A DNA stretch of 64,000 nt from an uncultured Sphingomonas sp. (GCF_934560975.1 NZ_CAKTFO010000008.1:1-64000); one strand, 5' to 3'; counted from the stretch's first letter, positions 1 to 9,450 are shown. The notes: generated by a model not told the origin, from the sequence alone. Numbers and translations are program-made.

Positions 1-178
1 CTCGCAGCGGCATGACCAACCAGCGGCGATCCACTTAACGACCCCGCGAGCCTGTGCAGACAAACCGAGCCACCTCTTGTCGCCGTCTGACCTGGCAACG
101 GAGAAGACGCGCACCTTCCTGCGGCTGATGGTAATCGAGGGACGAGCCGCTGCCGCCGGAGCGATCCGCCGCAATGGA

Positions 179-826
179 TCATAGCAGCGTTGGTGCGGCC
201 GGCTGGCGCGTCGGGAACTCTGGCCCGCGCACCGTCATCCGAGTGGCCGTATAGGGGCGCTGGAGCGCGACCACATCGTCGAAGCTGCCTCTCAGCCAAC
301 GTTGATGGTCCTCCGGCCGCAGGATCGTGATCATCGCCTTAGGGTGGATCGGCGCGACCAGCTCGTTCGGCTCGCACGTCACCATGGTGAAGCCCTTTGT
401 CTCGCCGAACGCCTGCCAGAAGCCCGCGACCATGAAGATGGCCTGATCCGTCACCTGGAACCACATCTCGCCCTTGATCGGCTTCTTGCCGTCGCGAAGG
501 TCGACAGCCTTGGGCGTCCACTCGCAAAATTCAGTGAGCGGGATCAGACAGCGGTTTTCCGGGCGCTCCGCCAAACGCCGCCATTGCGCCAGGCCGAGTT
601 GGCGCACGTTGGTCATTGGCCAGGCCGCCTGCCCGTCGAGAACATCCCAGATCATCACATCAAGCCCAAGTCCACGATCATTCTGGCGCAGCACATAGGC
701 CCGGCCCCGCGGCGCAAGCTCTTGCCAGTTGAAGCGATTGTCGGTTGGTCGCGGCTCCGCCCAGTCGGCACCGAAGCGCTCCTTCAGGGTTTCAGGTTCT
801 GTCCGGTTGCGGGCTCGGTTGCACAT
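179..826 (-). CDS. SOS response-associated peptidase (SRAP/YedK/HMCES family)
   Basis: Family members bind abasic sites in single-stranded DNA and form a covalent DNA-protein crosslink through the cysteine exposed after Met removal. The 215-residue frame starts Met-Cys-Asn, as the family requires, so the ATG at 826 is chosen although the frame stays open further upstream. Visible family motifs are an NVR segment (usual NAR), the CLIP...EFCEW segment carrying the active-site Glu (usual GFYEW), and an IH...MI.IL segment carrying the conserved His near the C-terminus. Length fits the usual 210-230 residues. It lies 98 bases downstream of a small unknown gene on the same strand and may be co-transcribed. 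SRAP genes are common cargo on phages, plasmids and integrated elements, which agrees with the relaxase nearby. Confidence 0.9.
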   Translation of the reverse strand: MCNRARNRTEPETLKERFGADWAEPRPTDNRFNWQELAPRGRAYVLRQNDRGLGLDVMIWDVLDGQAAWPMTNVRQLGLAQWRRLAERPENRCLIPLTEFCEWTPKAVDLRDGKKPIKGEMWFQVTDQAIFMVAGFWQAFGETKGFTMVTCEPNELVAPIHPKAMITILRPEDHQRWLRGSFDDVVALQRPYTATRMTVRGPEFPTRQPAAPTLL

Positions 827-924
827 GGGCGCAGCAAACACGCAAACGCCACCCACCCGCAAGCGCCGAGCGCATTGTGCATGACGTCTACGTTCGACCA
901 GATCTGGGGAAGGCTCGACGAGGA

Positions 925-1206
925 CTATGCAGACGGGAACTCGAACTCGCCCGCCATCTGCCGCGCGGCGTGCCCGCTGAGGTAACCCTGCAACACGGGT
1001 CGTCCTTCCAGTTCCATGTAGATGGGTGCATGCAGCCCGATGCCTGACCGGGTCCACCGCTCTCGCGGCATGGCCAGGATCGTCTCAACCGCGTCCCGCA
1101 ACGTCATCTTGGTACGCAGGATGCGCAGCGATGGCGGCTTGTCGGGCTCGAACAGCTCAACCTCCATGCTCCAGTCGATCGAAGGGTTTGTGGGAGACGA
1201 GGACAT
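925..1206 (-). CDS. hypothetical protein, 93 aa
   Basis: Not recognised. The protein begins MSSSPTNPSIDW and contains a mixed hydrophobic/charged core (RDAVETILAMPRERW) followed by a segment that reads like a short beta-rich domain ending GEFEFPSA. The ATG at 1206 is preferred over an in-frame start at 1338, because the longer form would overlap the divergent nuclease gene and its N-terminus has unusual composition. The start is separated by only 42 bases from the nuclease gene on the other strand, so the two share a promoter region. It lies upstream of the SRAP gene and probably belongs to the same mobile-element cargo. No signal peptide or membrane segment is seen. Confidence 0.5.
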   Translation of the reverse strand: MSSSPTNPSIDWSMEVELFEPDKPPSLRILRTKMTLRDAVETILAMPRERWTRSGIGLHAPIYMELEGRPVLQGYLSGHAARQMAGEFEFPSA

Positions 1207-1248
1207 GATGGCCCTGTGTTGGAGATCCGATCCAGCATAGGAGGAACG

Positions 1249-1647
1249 ATGCTCTTCCTCTACGCGCTTGCGCTCTCCGCTGGTCAGCCTTTCATCTGCG
1301 ATGTCGTCAAGGTCCACGACGGTGACGGGCCCTTCCACTGCCGCAACGGCGTGTCAATTCGGCTCCAGGGCATTCAGGCGCCGGACTTCACCCGCGCGGA
1401 ACCCTGCAAGAAGGGCAAAGACGGCTACGTGTGCAGCGACAGGCTTGCCCGGCAATCGCGCGATCGTATGGCGGCGCTGATCAAGGGGCGGCGGCTCAGT
1501 TGTAACGCGACCGGCAAGAGCTGGCAGCGAACCGTGGCGACATGTTCATTGGCCGGCGAGGACCTCTCCTGCCTGGCCGTCCGCCGCGGCATCGCAACGC
1601 GATGGCCGAAGTACGACCGGGAACGGCGACTCGTCGGCTGCAAGTGA
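1249..1647 (+). CDS. small thermonuclease-family (SNase-like) protein, probably secreted
   Basis: This 132-residue protein has the staphylococcal-nuclease fold signature. A VKVHDGDGP segment (family DGDT metal site, here with Gly for Thr) is followed by IRLQGIQAPD (family IRLxGIDAPE). Arg and Lys residues expected in the catalytic barrel follow, with Cys pairs that could form disulfides. The first 15 residues (MLFLYALALSAGQPF) look like a short signal sequence, suggesting a periplasmic location. The start at 1249 has a very good ribosome-binding site (AGGAGG five bases upstream) and is preferred to the upstream in-frame ATG at 1216. Such small nucleases are frequent on plasmids and conjugative elements of alphaproteobacteria. 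The Thr change in the metal motif leaves activity uncertain. Confidence 0.75.
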   Translation: MLFLYALALSAGQPFICDVVKVHDGDGPFHCRNGVSIRLQGIQAPDFTRAEPCKKGKDGYVCSDRLARQSRDRMAALIKGRRLSCNATGKSWQRTVATCSLAGEDLSCLAVRRGIATRWPKYDRERRLVGCK

Positions 1648-1700
1648 GCTGGCGGCAGGCGTTCCTTGAGCGTCAGCCGCAACCTCCAACCCCGGTTCTC

Positions 1701-2015
1701 CTAACCAGCGTCATCCAGCTCGGGAGACGCATCTGACGTGGCTAAAGCGGCACCGGGCAGCCGTTCGGCTAGTGCGCTGATGCCGGCGCCGTGCACCTCG
1801 TCCATCAACACGCCGTCGATCAGCAAAGCATGTTCTGGCGTGAGGACCGCACCATCCCGGTGCGCCGGATCCAGCGCCAGCCACGCGCGCACCGCGCCCT
1901 CAAGGCTGGTCACTTCGGCAAGTTCGCTGTCGCCGCGCGGTACGTTCTTCAACGCGGCGCTCGTGCGCCAGTTTATCTCCGGCGACGCCGCGTCGCCCCA
2001 CCCTGCTTCGGTCAT
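1701..2015 (-). CDS. hypothetical protein, 104 aa, downstream of relaxase
   Basis: Not recognised. The protein is acidic and Ala-rich, with a plausible helical middle (AVRAWLALDPAHRDG) and no membrane segment. The ATG at 2015 has GGAG about seven bases upstream and gives the most normal composition. An upstream in-frame start at 2189 exists, but the added residues are Arg/His/Pro-rich and look non-coding. It follows the relaxase gene on the same strand after about 240 bases and may be co-transcribed, so a role linked to mobilisation is possible but is inferred only from position. Confidence 0.45.
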   Translation of the reverse strand: MTEAGWGDAASPEINWRTSAALKNVPRGDSELAEVTSLEGAVRAWLALDPAHRDGAVLTPEHALLIDGVLMDEVHGAGISALAERLPGAALATSDASPELDDAG

Positions 2016-2254
2016 GAATGTCTCCAGACCGCACGCCCCACCAACCCGACTGCCGTGATGGCAGTCAGGCCGAGGTGGGGGACGTGCAAGGGTGGTGGAT
2101 GCTTCGGCGTGCGAAGCGGCTGCGCGAAGAGCCGGAAGGAGCGAGGCTGGCTCTCGCCAACCTGTTTTTCCCGTCCTCACGCTCTTCAATTTTGCAGCTT
2201 CGTCGACTGCCTATCGCAATCTAGGGATGTGCCTTGGTGTGGAGGCCTAAAAGC

Positions 2255-5200
2255 TCAACCTATCCGCGGCAGTCTCGCGAACTGATTCCCAGCACGTTGC
2301 AGATATCGATGATTATCCGACGCTTGAGCAGTAGCAGCGGCCAGCACGTCTGGGCCCAGCCGCCGCAATTCTTCTGCCGCCAATTTGTCCTTGAGCGCCA
2401 CCGCAGCACGTCGGTTACGCTCGGCGACCGTGATCGGTCCGCCAGGGCGGATAGTGGCCGCATGCGCTTCCTGCCAGCTTATGACGAGCGGGTGAGAAGG
2501 AGCCACAGGTCGCGGCGGGTCAGACTTGGTTGTCGTTGGTGTGGGGACGCGCGAGTTCATCACGGCCTCCGGCGCAGTGGAAGCAGCAGGTCGCGGAGCG
2601 GCGTCCTGGCCGATCGGCCTATAGTCCGATGGAGGTGGAGCAACGTTGACTTGTGGAGCGACTGGCCGGCCCGCATTCTCCTGCGTGCGCAGGATACCTG
2701 CCAGGCGGCGCTGAACGGATTGCGCCCGAAGCTCTTCGTGCGTGACCCCCAGGCGCACAGCGTCGGCATCCCGGATGGCAACGGCATCTCCAATGCGGTG
2801 GACCGCCACCCCCGCCTTGGGAATCCCGTCGACCGCCCGATGGGCCGCGGATGTCGATGCCTGGTGCATGGCAGATCGATGCGCCATTCCTGTTTGCTGC
2901 GCGGTCCTGAGGCGATCTTGGACGCTCGGGTCGACAATGTAGCGGCGCAGCCCATCCTGGATGGCGCGGTCGGCATGGGCGATTGTCCATTTGCCATAGC
3001 TTTCCACCGGGATCGTCAAAATAGCGGGAGCCGCTTCCACGGCCGCTGAGATCCGCGCGATCAATCGGTTCTGTTGATCGCGAATGCGGTCCAGTTCCTT
3101 CAATTGCGCGGGCGAAGCGACACCCAGCATGTGCCGATCGCGATCGGTCAACCTAAACGGTTCGACCCGCCCATCGCGTCGCGTCAGGCGTCGGTGCCGA
3201 TTGATGCGTCCGATCCAGTCGTCAACCTCGGCGCTGACTGACCCGAACATCGGAGGTTGCACCGTTGGCGATGGCGCAGGTGGCCGTGAGGACGCGACGG
3301 GCGTGGTTGATGGAGATTGCCCTTTCGTCCCTGCGGCGGCGGCCTCATCACGGAGCGCCGTGGTGACGGCCGGGGGACTCTCGCCAAGGATCGAACGGGT
3401 AAATCTCGCAGCAGCGTACAGGACGTCAAGCTCGACGTCGATCTGCTCCCGTGCCTGCTGCGCGTCCGAGACTAGCGATGTAGCGAGCCGGGTCTCGGGC
3501 GCGAACGTCCGCTCAAGCTCGGCTATGTAGGCTTGAGCGTCCCTTTCACGCTGCTTGAAAGCCGCGTGGCGCGGATGATGCTCGGTGCGCTGCCCCCTGG
3601 CCACCAGCTTATCGGCGAGTTCGGTGGCATAGCCGTTCATCTTCTCGGCCGTCTGCTCCGCGTTGCTTCGCGCCATTGGATGGAGGATCTTGAGAATAAC
3701 GTCACCCGTTCGGGCTTCGGCGCGCTGCTCCGCCATGCGCCGCTCGAGCAGCGCAAGAGTGTTGCGGTGCTTCGCGTCCTGGCCGATCACGGCGCGAAGA
3801 ACTTTGATGCGGTATTCATCATCTTTGTCGATCTGATCGTGTTGCAAGAGCAGCTGACGCACGCGCCATGACCAACCCTTGCGAGCGTTCTCCCGCTCCT
3901 TGGTGGGGGCGGCGCCACAGGCGGCGTGAAAGGCCACGCCCCTAGCGAGGTGTTTCTGCGGTTCAGCATTGATATTCATATCTTCGTAGCGCCGCGGATC
4001 GTAGCGTCGCCGCGAAGATGTGCGGGCGAGTTCGACATTGACCGCCTCGGCGAAGCTGGTTCGCAGGTACATCGGCCAGTTCTGTGCACGCACATCTTTG
4101 TGCTTGAGCTGACGATGCGGGTAGCTTCGTGTGCGATTACGGGACGAGGTCCTGCGCTCCTGCGCAATGGTGAAATCCCAATGGCCTGCATCACCAATCC
4201 GTTCACAAGGACGGTCGTAATACAATAGGTGAAAATGCCAGTTGCGGTCGTGATTGGCGGCGGTTGGCGCGTGCAGGGCGACATAGTAGCGGAGACCACG
4301 CCGATCGAACTCCTTCGCCAGTTTCTTGAGCACCTTCCGGCAACCGCCAGCGCCGAGTTCAGCGGGAAGTTCGCCGGTAACCCGTCGCTGGACGATACCA
4401 CCTCTCCCTTTGCGCAGATGGACCAGATCCGTCGCATTGTGCCTGCTCAGCCAGGCAGCGCAGCCGGCGATATCTGCGTCAGTCTGAAGAGGATGCGTCT
4501 TGCTCTTGGGACTGCCCGATCGCTCGACCCGATAGGCATTCGGATCCGCCATGATCCGCTCGATCCCACTCTTGAGTTGTGACGGAATGGTACTGTCCTG
4601 GGTCAAAGCCCGTAACTTGGCGATGTCGAGTGGTTCGGCCACGCAGATACCGTCGGGATGACCAATGTCCTCATGTTGGACCACGGTCGCGAAGAAGGCG
4701 GAGGCCTCCCCGTCGATGTTGGTCAGGACGATCGCAGTGCCGTCACCATCGGTTGCGACCGCCGTGTCACGGGAGACATAACCGACATGGGCGACGGCCT
4801 CATGAACGAGTGGGTCAAAGGTTTCCTCCGGAGCGTTGGTTGCCACCGCGTCCTCACGCCCGACATATTCGACGTGCCCAGCCGGGTCAGCCGCACGGCC
4901 ATCATTCGTGCGGCAGACGCCACCCACCCCCTTGGTGACCGTGGTGAATTCGAGATGGAAGGATACGCGACCGTCCGCGGTGCAGGGGCGACCACGCGGC
5001 GGCCGCGGCTGATGAAAACGTGCGGGCGGAAGGCTGGACGAAGGGCGGCGCGCTCTCTCGGGTGCGGTATGACGCTGGGGCTCATTGGCTACTGATCGGT
5101 GCAGGATCTTCAGAACGTCTGTTTCGCGACCTGTGATGTCCTCGTCGGACGGGAGCGCCGCATACTTGGCGATGGCCGCACGAGCATGCACGGCCTTTTC

Positions 5201-5260
5201 TGCAGGGAGCGCGCCAGGAGGCGCAAAGGCAAAAGCGAGCTGAGAAGCCATAATCGACAT
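2255..5260 (-). CDS. MobA/MobL-like (MobQ-type) relaxase
   Basis: A relaxase nicks one strand at an origin of transfer, stays bound to the 5' end through a Tyr and leads the DNA into a recipient. In this 1001-residue protein the metal-binding His motif is clear: NHDRNWHFHLLYYD at about residues 336-349, comparable with the HHDNPHAHIMLTTR type of MobA/MobL relaxases. An upstream FHLEFTTVTKGVGG segment (about 101-114) resembles the family N-terminal strand. Residues 500-1000 are long, charged and probably helical, with no recognised domain. The first 90 residues are an unusual extension, so the catalytic Tyr cannot be placed with certainty. Segments near 129 and 158 (HVEYVGREDAVAT and HVGYVSRDTAVAT) look like an internal repeat. 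A perfect inverted repeat lies just upstream. An in-frame ATG at 5251 is an alternative start. Confidence 0.75.
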   Translation of the reverse strand: MSIMASQLAFAFAPPGALPAEKAVHARAAIAKYAALPSDEDITGRETDVLKILHRSVANEPQRHTAPERARRPSSSLPPARFHQPRPPRGRPCTADGRVSFHLEFTTVTKGVGGVCRTNDGRAADPAGHVEYVGREDAVATNAPEETFDPLVHEAVAHVGYVSRDTAVATDGDGTAIVLTNIDGEASAFFATVVQHEDIGHPDGICVAEPLDIAKLRALTQDSTIPSQLKSGIERIMADPNAYRVERSGSPKSKTHPLQTDADIAGCAAWLSRHNATDLVHLRKGRGGIVQRRVTGELPAELGAGGCRKVLKKLAKEFDRRGLRYYVALHAPTAANHDRNWHFHLLYYDRPCERIGDAGHWDFTIAQERRTSSRNRTRSYPHRQLKHKDVRAQNWPMYLRTSFAEAVNVELARTSSRRRYDPRRYEDMNINAEPQKHLARGVAFHAACGAAPTKERENARKGWSWRVRQLLLQHDQIDKDDEYRIKVLRAVIGQDAKHRNTLALLERRMAEQRAEARTGDVILKILHPMARSNAEQTAEKMNGYATELADKLVARGQRTEHHPRHAAFKQRERDAQAYIAELERTFAPETRLATSLVSDAQQAREQIDVELDVLYAAARFTRSILGESPPAVTTALRDEAAAAGTKGQSPSTTPVASSRPPAPSPTVQPPMFGSVSAEVDDWIGRINRHRRLTRRDGRVEPFRLTDRDRHMLGVASPAQLKELDRIRDQQNRLIARISAAVEAAPAILTIPVESYGKWTIAHADRAIQDGLRRYIVDPSVQDRLRTAQQTGMAHRSAMHQASTSAAHRAVDGIPKAGVAVHRIGDAVAIRDADAVRLGVTHEELRAQSVQRRLAGILRTQENAGRPVAPQVNVAPPPSDYRPIGQDAAPRPAASTAPEAVMNSRVPTPTTTKSDPPRPVAPSHPLVISWQEAHAATIRPGGPITVAERNRRAAVALKDKLAAEELRRLGPDVLAAATAQASDNHRYLQRAGNQFARLPRIG

Positions 5261-5281
5261 TATCCATCAGACAGCATCGAT

Positions 5282-5299
5282 GCGCAATAACAATTGCGC
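5282..5299. promoter_or_regulatory. palindrome upstream of relaxase gene
   Basis: A perfect inverted repeat has arms GCGCAAT (5282-5288) and ATTGCGC (5293-5299) with a four-base spacer, about 20 bases upstream of the relaxase start. Position and symmetry fit an operator for autoregulation. It could also be part of an origin of transfer, but no known nick-site core was recognised. Confidence 0.4.
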
Positions 5300-6328
5300 G
5301 TTTGCACAATGACTCTAGCTTATAGGATTGTCTGGAAAATAGCACGGCGTATAGATGCCATCGTCGTGGGCGACGGTGACTATCGCGAAGCGACCGCCCG
5401 CCAGGGCTTTCACTTTATCGGAGCGACTCGCATACCCGATAAAGGTATTGCGCAACTCCTAAACGGTGGCTCTGTATTGCTCTGGTATCGGCCATCGGTA
5501 CATTTAAAACCCCATTTTCTGGGAAGCTTGAACGAGCCGTTGGCGAGCTTGGGGCATGGTCCTTAACGTGCGTTGAAGAGATGATGCTCGATATCTAACC
5601 CCCTTTCTGGGGAGGCCTGGATCTACTTGGGCAAGGAATGCTTCATCACCCTTGTCCGGGGGTGAGAGCCGCCGCAGGCGCGTTGACGACGGCTGACGGG
5701 ACTGCTGATCCTGGACGATCATGCGTCTTTATGGCGCCGGCGAGCTTTTCCATGCTGCATTCGCGCGTGCGCTTCCGGAAGGACTACTCACGTGGGACGA
5801 CACGCCGTCCGACGAAGAGCAAGGCAAACCCGGTGCCGCTATCATCACTTAGCTTCACACAGGGGATGTATTGCCACTGCCCGACTATGGAGTCAGACCA
5901 GCCTACCCAGCGTCCCTCTTGGGGTACCGTGCGCCTGTACCCGTCGCATTCGCCGCTCGATTGACGTCGCGCTCACTTGGGAGGTGGATAATGGCTGCCG
6001 AAAGTAGGCAGCGCCGGCGCAATTATTAAACTGGTTGCGCTGGGCCCCTGCGGATGCAGGTGCGGTGACGAGGAGCAGCGCACCAGTAGTACCTATGCGA
6101 AAGCCTCAGCGAGCAGCGTTGCGTACAAGGGGCACTGGATCGAGGCGATCGCCTTCCCCCCCGCGCGGCGGCTGGAGGATCAAGGTCCACGCATTTACTT
6201 AGGACATCGACTCTTGCCACGTGCTGATGCTGGTAACGGGCGATCTTAACAACATAGAGGCAGCGCCAGCCAGCACATGCTATCTGCTGGCCGGCGGAGC
6301 CGACGCACTTGTCGGCCCCGCTTTCCTA
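5300..6328. other. about 1 kb stretch without a convincing gene
   Basis: No frame here has a good ribosome-binding site together with natural composition. An 85-codon open frame begins at 5309 on the plus strand, but it has no ribosome-binding site and no recognised similarity. Two imperfect direct repeats each contain a small C4/G3-4 inverted repeat: one near 5509-5525 (ACCCCATTTTCTGGGAAG) and one near 5599-5615 (ACCCCCTTTCTGGGGAGG). Base composition is less GC-rich than in the flanking genes. An origin of transfer or a decayed gene are both possible. Confidence 0.35.
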
Positions 6329-7696
6329 TCATCGTTCCCAGATGGATCCGGTACCGCAATTGACGAGCGAACGTTTGCGATCGAAGCGCAGCTCCACTCC
6401 CCTGCTCATGAGCGTGGTGGCGCTTATAATCTTGCAGTCATCATCGAAGGGCAACGTAAATCTTGAAGACAGCGAGCCGCCGACCAGCGCGTCGACATCG
6501 TCTTGCGAGAACTCCTGATCATACCAGCGAAGTATGTTGCCGGACTGCTCGAATATGCCAGGTGCGACAATCTCGGTTTTGATGCAGCCATCGCGCCAGA
6601 ACAACGTCGCGTAGACGGGTCCTGCCTCGGCCATGAAGGTCACGCTTGTTTCGTAGCTGGCAGCGAGGCGAGACAGGACCTCCGCCTGACCTTCCGGGGC
6701 GAACCGCACGACGGCGGCCGCGAGCGGGTCGATCTCGCCATCCGCACCCAGCGCGCGCAGTTCGTCGCGCTCCGCGCGACGGCCGTCGATGCCGTGGGGA
6801 ACCGGATCACGCCTGAACTGCCCATCGATAATGGCCGGGATGTAATCAAGCACGACCCCGGGTCGCATTGCCTCGTCGATTGCGTCATATTCGAGGTAGA
6901 AGCAGAAGCGCTCGTCGTCCCGCTGACACTCGAAGTCGATGGCGATCGCGTGGATGGCGACGCCGACCGCATCGCGCGGGATTTTGGCTTCGGCGATGGC
7001 TCGCACCGCCTCGACCTGGATAGCGACCGCACTGCGGCGCCTCCACAGGACCTCCATGTCGGCGACGATCGATGCCGCGAGAGCCTCGATCTGCGCCGGG
7101 GTAGCCGCGCTGAAGCGGGAAGCACCCGTTTCACTTGCCCAGCGCTGTAGCACGACGCCCCCCGCTTCCCCGAACGGCGGGAATTTGAGCAGATGCCGGG
7201 CATCGGAGTCGACGATAAGCACGGGCGAAGGCAGGCCGATCTGTCGCCAGGGCTTGTTCCGAACGGCTTCCGAGATGGTATCGCGCAGCAACTCCAGATT
7301 AGGACCGTGTGCATCGCGCCGCATGGTCTCCAGCGGAAACAGGCCCGCTTGGCCCGCCCTGGTCACCCAGGTTTCCGCGCCGATGCGGACGGAGCCAGGC
7401 TGGTCCGACCGGACCTCGGCACCTAGAGGCAGCATGAATCGCTGATGCTTGTGCTCCAGCGCCGCAAGCAGATCGGCACCGAGATCTATGATCGCGTCAT
7501 CGTCCAATGCGTCGATAATCTCGACGCCATCCTCATTCCGGCTCTGGCGCAGATCGACCATGATCGCGGAGGCAAGCGCGGCCGCCAACGACGTGCCATT
7601 GGCGAGTTCCAACGCGTTCAAGGCAGCGTTGAACTTGTCTAGCAGCAAGACTTCAAGCAGGTCATCAACAACCATCATCTTCTTAAACTCCTTCAT
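6329..7696 (-). CDS. hypothetical protein, 455 aa, acidic, element-borne
   Basis: Not recognised. The protein is acidic and rich in Asp, Glu and Ala. It has an N-terminal helical region (VVDDLLEVLLLDKFNAALNALELANG) and a middle with several Arg/Glu helices. No membrane segment, Walker motif, signal peptide or nuclease motif is seen. Two starts are plausible: ATG at 7696 with AAGGA six bases upstream, or ATG at 7678 preceded by the stronger AAGGAG at nine bases. It follows the AAA ATPase gene on the same strand after about 110 bases and precedes the relaxase after a 1-kb gap, so it is probably transcribed with the ATPase. Composition and codon use look like genuine coding sequence. Confidence 0.7.
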   Translation of the reverse strand: MKEFKKMMVVDDLLEVLLLDKFNAALNALELANGTSLAAALASAIMVDLRQSRNEDGVEIIDALDDDAIIDLGADLLAALEHKHQRFMLPLGAEVRSDQPGSVRIGAETWVTRAGQAGLFPLETMRRDAHGPNLELLRDTISEAVRNKPWRQIGLPSPVLIVDSDARHLLKFPPFGEAGGVVLQRWASETGASRFSAATPAQIEALAASIVADMEVLWRRRSAVAIQVEAVRAIAEAKIPRDAVGVAIHAIAIDFECQRDDERFCFYLEYDAIDEAMRPGVVLDYIPAIIDGQFRRDPVPHGIDGRRAERDELRALGADGEIDPLAAAVVRFAPEGQAEVLSRLAASYETSVTFMAEAGPVYATLFWRDGCIKTEIVAPGIFEQSGNILRWYDQEFSQDDVDALVGGSLSSRFTLPFDDDCKIISATTLMSRGVELRFDRKRSLVNCGTGSIWER

Positions 7697-7805
7697 TTTC
7701 CGTCCTTGGCATCTGCCAATCTTCGAAAATTGATCGAACGGAGTTCAACCTCGAGAGGGTAAAGGAAATGAGGACGAAGGTGTCATTCGCGGCGTGAGGT
7801 CTTGT

Positions 7806-9365
7806 TCACGATGCCGGCGGCACAACCGCCTCTTCACCGGCAATGTCGGTCATGGCATTGTCCGTAGATATTGGCGGCCAGCGGACGAAGGTGTGCGTAC
7901 AGCCTCGTTTTATAAGGACCCCTGAATCGCAGAGCCTGGCAAAATGCCACGTAATACTCCCATCTCGTGCCGGGGTCGCGCCGCCGCCTGAGGCACCGCT
8001 GACAAGCTCACGGCCGAACTGCGGCTCCCTTTCATGGAGATCCTTCAGCGTCGTCATGACGCGATCTGCGGCGACCCGCTTACCCCCGACAAGGTTGGGA
8101 TAGGTGATGCGGATCATACGGAGCACGAGTTCGGTGCCCGGCGCATAGTCCTTCGGGCGGCCGTCGGCTTGGTCCGAAGCTGGTACAGCGTTACGCGCCT
8201 TCGAGGACTTTGTGCGGGCTTTACGCAGCTGTGATCCGCTGCCTTCTTCCGGATCCGCAACCGCAGCCTGGGGACGCTCGACCTCCTGAAACGCCCCCCT
8301 TGAATCGCGAACAAGGTAGCGCGGCTCGCGACAGACACCGAGAAGATTAGCCTTGGCGGTGTAGACAACGAGGAAGTCCGTATGCGGAAGGCCGGGGAAC
8401 ATGTCGCGCAGCTTCGGTTGCTCGCGGTGTCCCTTGCCGCCCCACTCCTGGAGATGCCGCACCTCGACCGCCATGCGCGGCGCCGTGGTCCACATGGCGA
8501 CACCGCGCAGGCGCGCGGCCGCCGTGGCCCATGGATCCTTGCGGGGCACGAACGCCGCCTTGGGAACGTGGCCGATGATCGTGAAGAAGATCCCGAGCGC
8601 CTCGCACAGGCGCCCCAGATAGAAGAAGAAGCTGGTGGTGGCCTCGCCTTCCATGCTGTCGAAGCCCGCCATGCTGGTGGCGGAGTCAAGGACCACGCCC
8701 ACGATCCGGTCCTCCGGATCGTCGTGGCGCGCATTCCACTTGGCGATGTAGTCGCGCACCTCCTGCATGACCTCGGAAGCACCCCAAACCCGGTCTATAC
8801 CCAACCGGAACAGGCTGGCATTAGGGTGTTTGAACTCGTCCTCGGTCATGCTGAGGAACGGCATGACGTGAAGGCGCGAGCAGGTCTCGTGCCCAATCGC
8901 GGAGCTCTGCTGCATCGTGTTCTCGACGATGTCGCGCAGACGGCCGAGGATCTGCGGACGCGTGTCCTCGGCGGTCAGGATGAGGACATGGCCGGTCCCG
9001 TTGATCGTGCCGCCGAGCCAAGTCGGTGACCGGTGCTGCGGCCGGCTCGCGATCATGGCGGCCATCCAGAGGAGCAGTTGCGTCTTGCCAGTCGAACCTG
9101 CGCCGAACCAAACGGAGGTGCCGCGCTCGGCAAGCCAGCCTTCGACCCTGAAAGACACACGAGGCGTTGCGCCCTCTGTGTGATGGCTTGCGAGCCACGT
9201 GTCTGTTTCGGGACGTGCGTCCCAGCGCTTGGCCGGCGCTTCTCGCGTCGGCTGGTTTCGGCGATCCGGATGTGCCGGATCGGGTTTCGTCGGCGCTGCC
9301 TGCGCCGACCGGCCTTGGCGATCCGGCGCATCCGGATCGCTGGTTGTAACGAAATGACCGCTCAT
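7806..9365 (-). CDS. RepA/DnaB-like AAA ATPase (plasmid helicase type)
   Basis: The 519-residue protein has a P-loop GAGSTGKTQ (about residues 88-96) and a second segment HVLILTAEDTRPQILGRL, as in the AAA_25 group that includes the hexameric RepA helicases of mobilizable plasmids. A Walker B-like strand VGVVLDSAT lies near residues 224-232, followed by FTIIGHVPK, typical of RecA-fold ATPases. The first 55 residues are Pro/Ala/Asp-rich and probably disordered. The C-terminal third could hold a winged-helix domain. The expected role is strand separation in plasmid-type replication or copying of the excised element. Replication partners such as RepC or a primase are not visible. ATG at 9365 follows AGGATCTGATCAGC. 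Inverted repeats lie 85-120 bases upstream. Confidence 0.75.
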   Translation of the reverse strand: MSGHFVTTSDPDAPDRQGRSAQAAPTKPDPAHPDRRNQPTREAPAKRWDARPETDTWLASHHTEGATPRVSFRVEGWLAERGTSVWFGAGSTGKTQLLLWMAAMIASRPQHRSPTWLGGTINGTGHVLILTAEDTRPQILGRLRDIVENTMQQSSAIGHETCSRLHVMPFLSMTEDEFKHPNASLFRLGIDRVWGASEVMQEVRDYIAKWNARHDDPEDRIVGVVLDSATSMAGFDSMEGEATTSFFFYLGRLCEALGIFFTIIGHVPKAAFVPRKDPWATAAARLRGVAMWTTAPRMAVEVRHLQEWGGKGHREQPKLRDMFPGLPHTDFLVVYTAKANLLGVCREPRYLVRDSRGAFQEVERPQAAVADPEEGSGSQLRKARTKSSKARNAVPASDQADGRPKDYAPGTELVLRMIRITYPNLVGGKRVAADRVMTTLKDLHEREPQFGRELVSGASGGGATPARDGSITWHFARLCDSGVLIKRGCTHTFVRWPPISTDNAMTDIAGEEAVVPPAS

Positions 9366-9450
9366 GCTGATCAGATCCTGTGTCAGCCGCGCTCGTGATG
9401 AGCACGGCTTGGGTCGGATTCAGCATTCAGCGCTAAAGTCTTTATATATA

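Noticed and set aside
2..184. An open plus-strand frame entering from the left edge and ending at 184
   Set aside because: Sixty codons can stay open by chance in GC-rich DNA, the composition is not distinctive, and it overlaps the end of the SRAP gene. It could be a gene tail, but this cannot be supported.
5309..5566. A possible 85-codon gene divergent from the relaxase
   Set aside because: Natural-looking composition but no ribosome-binding site and no recognisable family.
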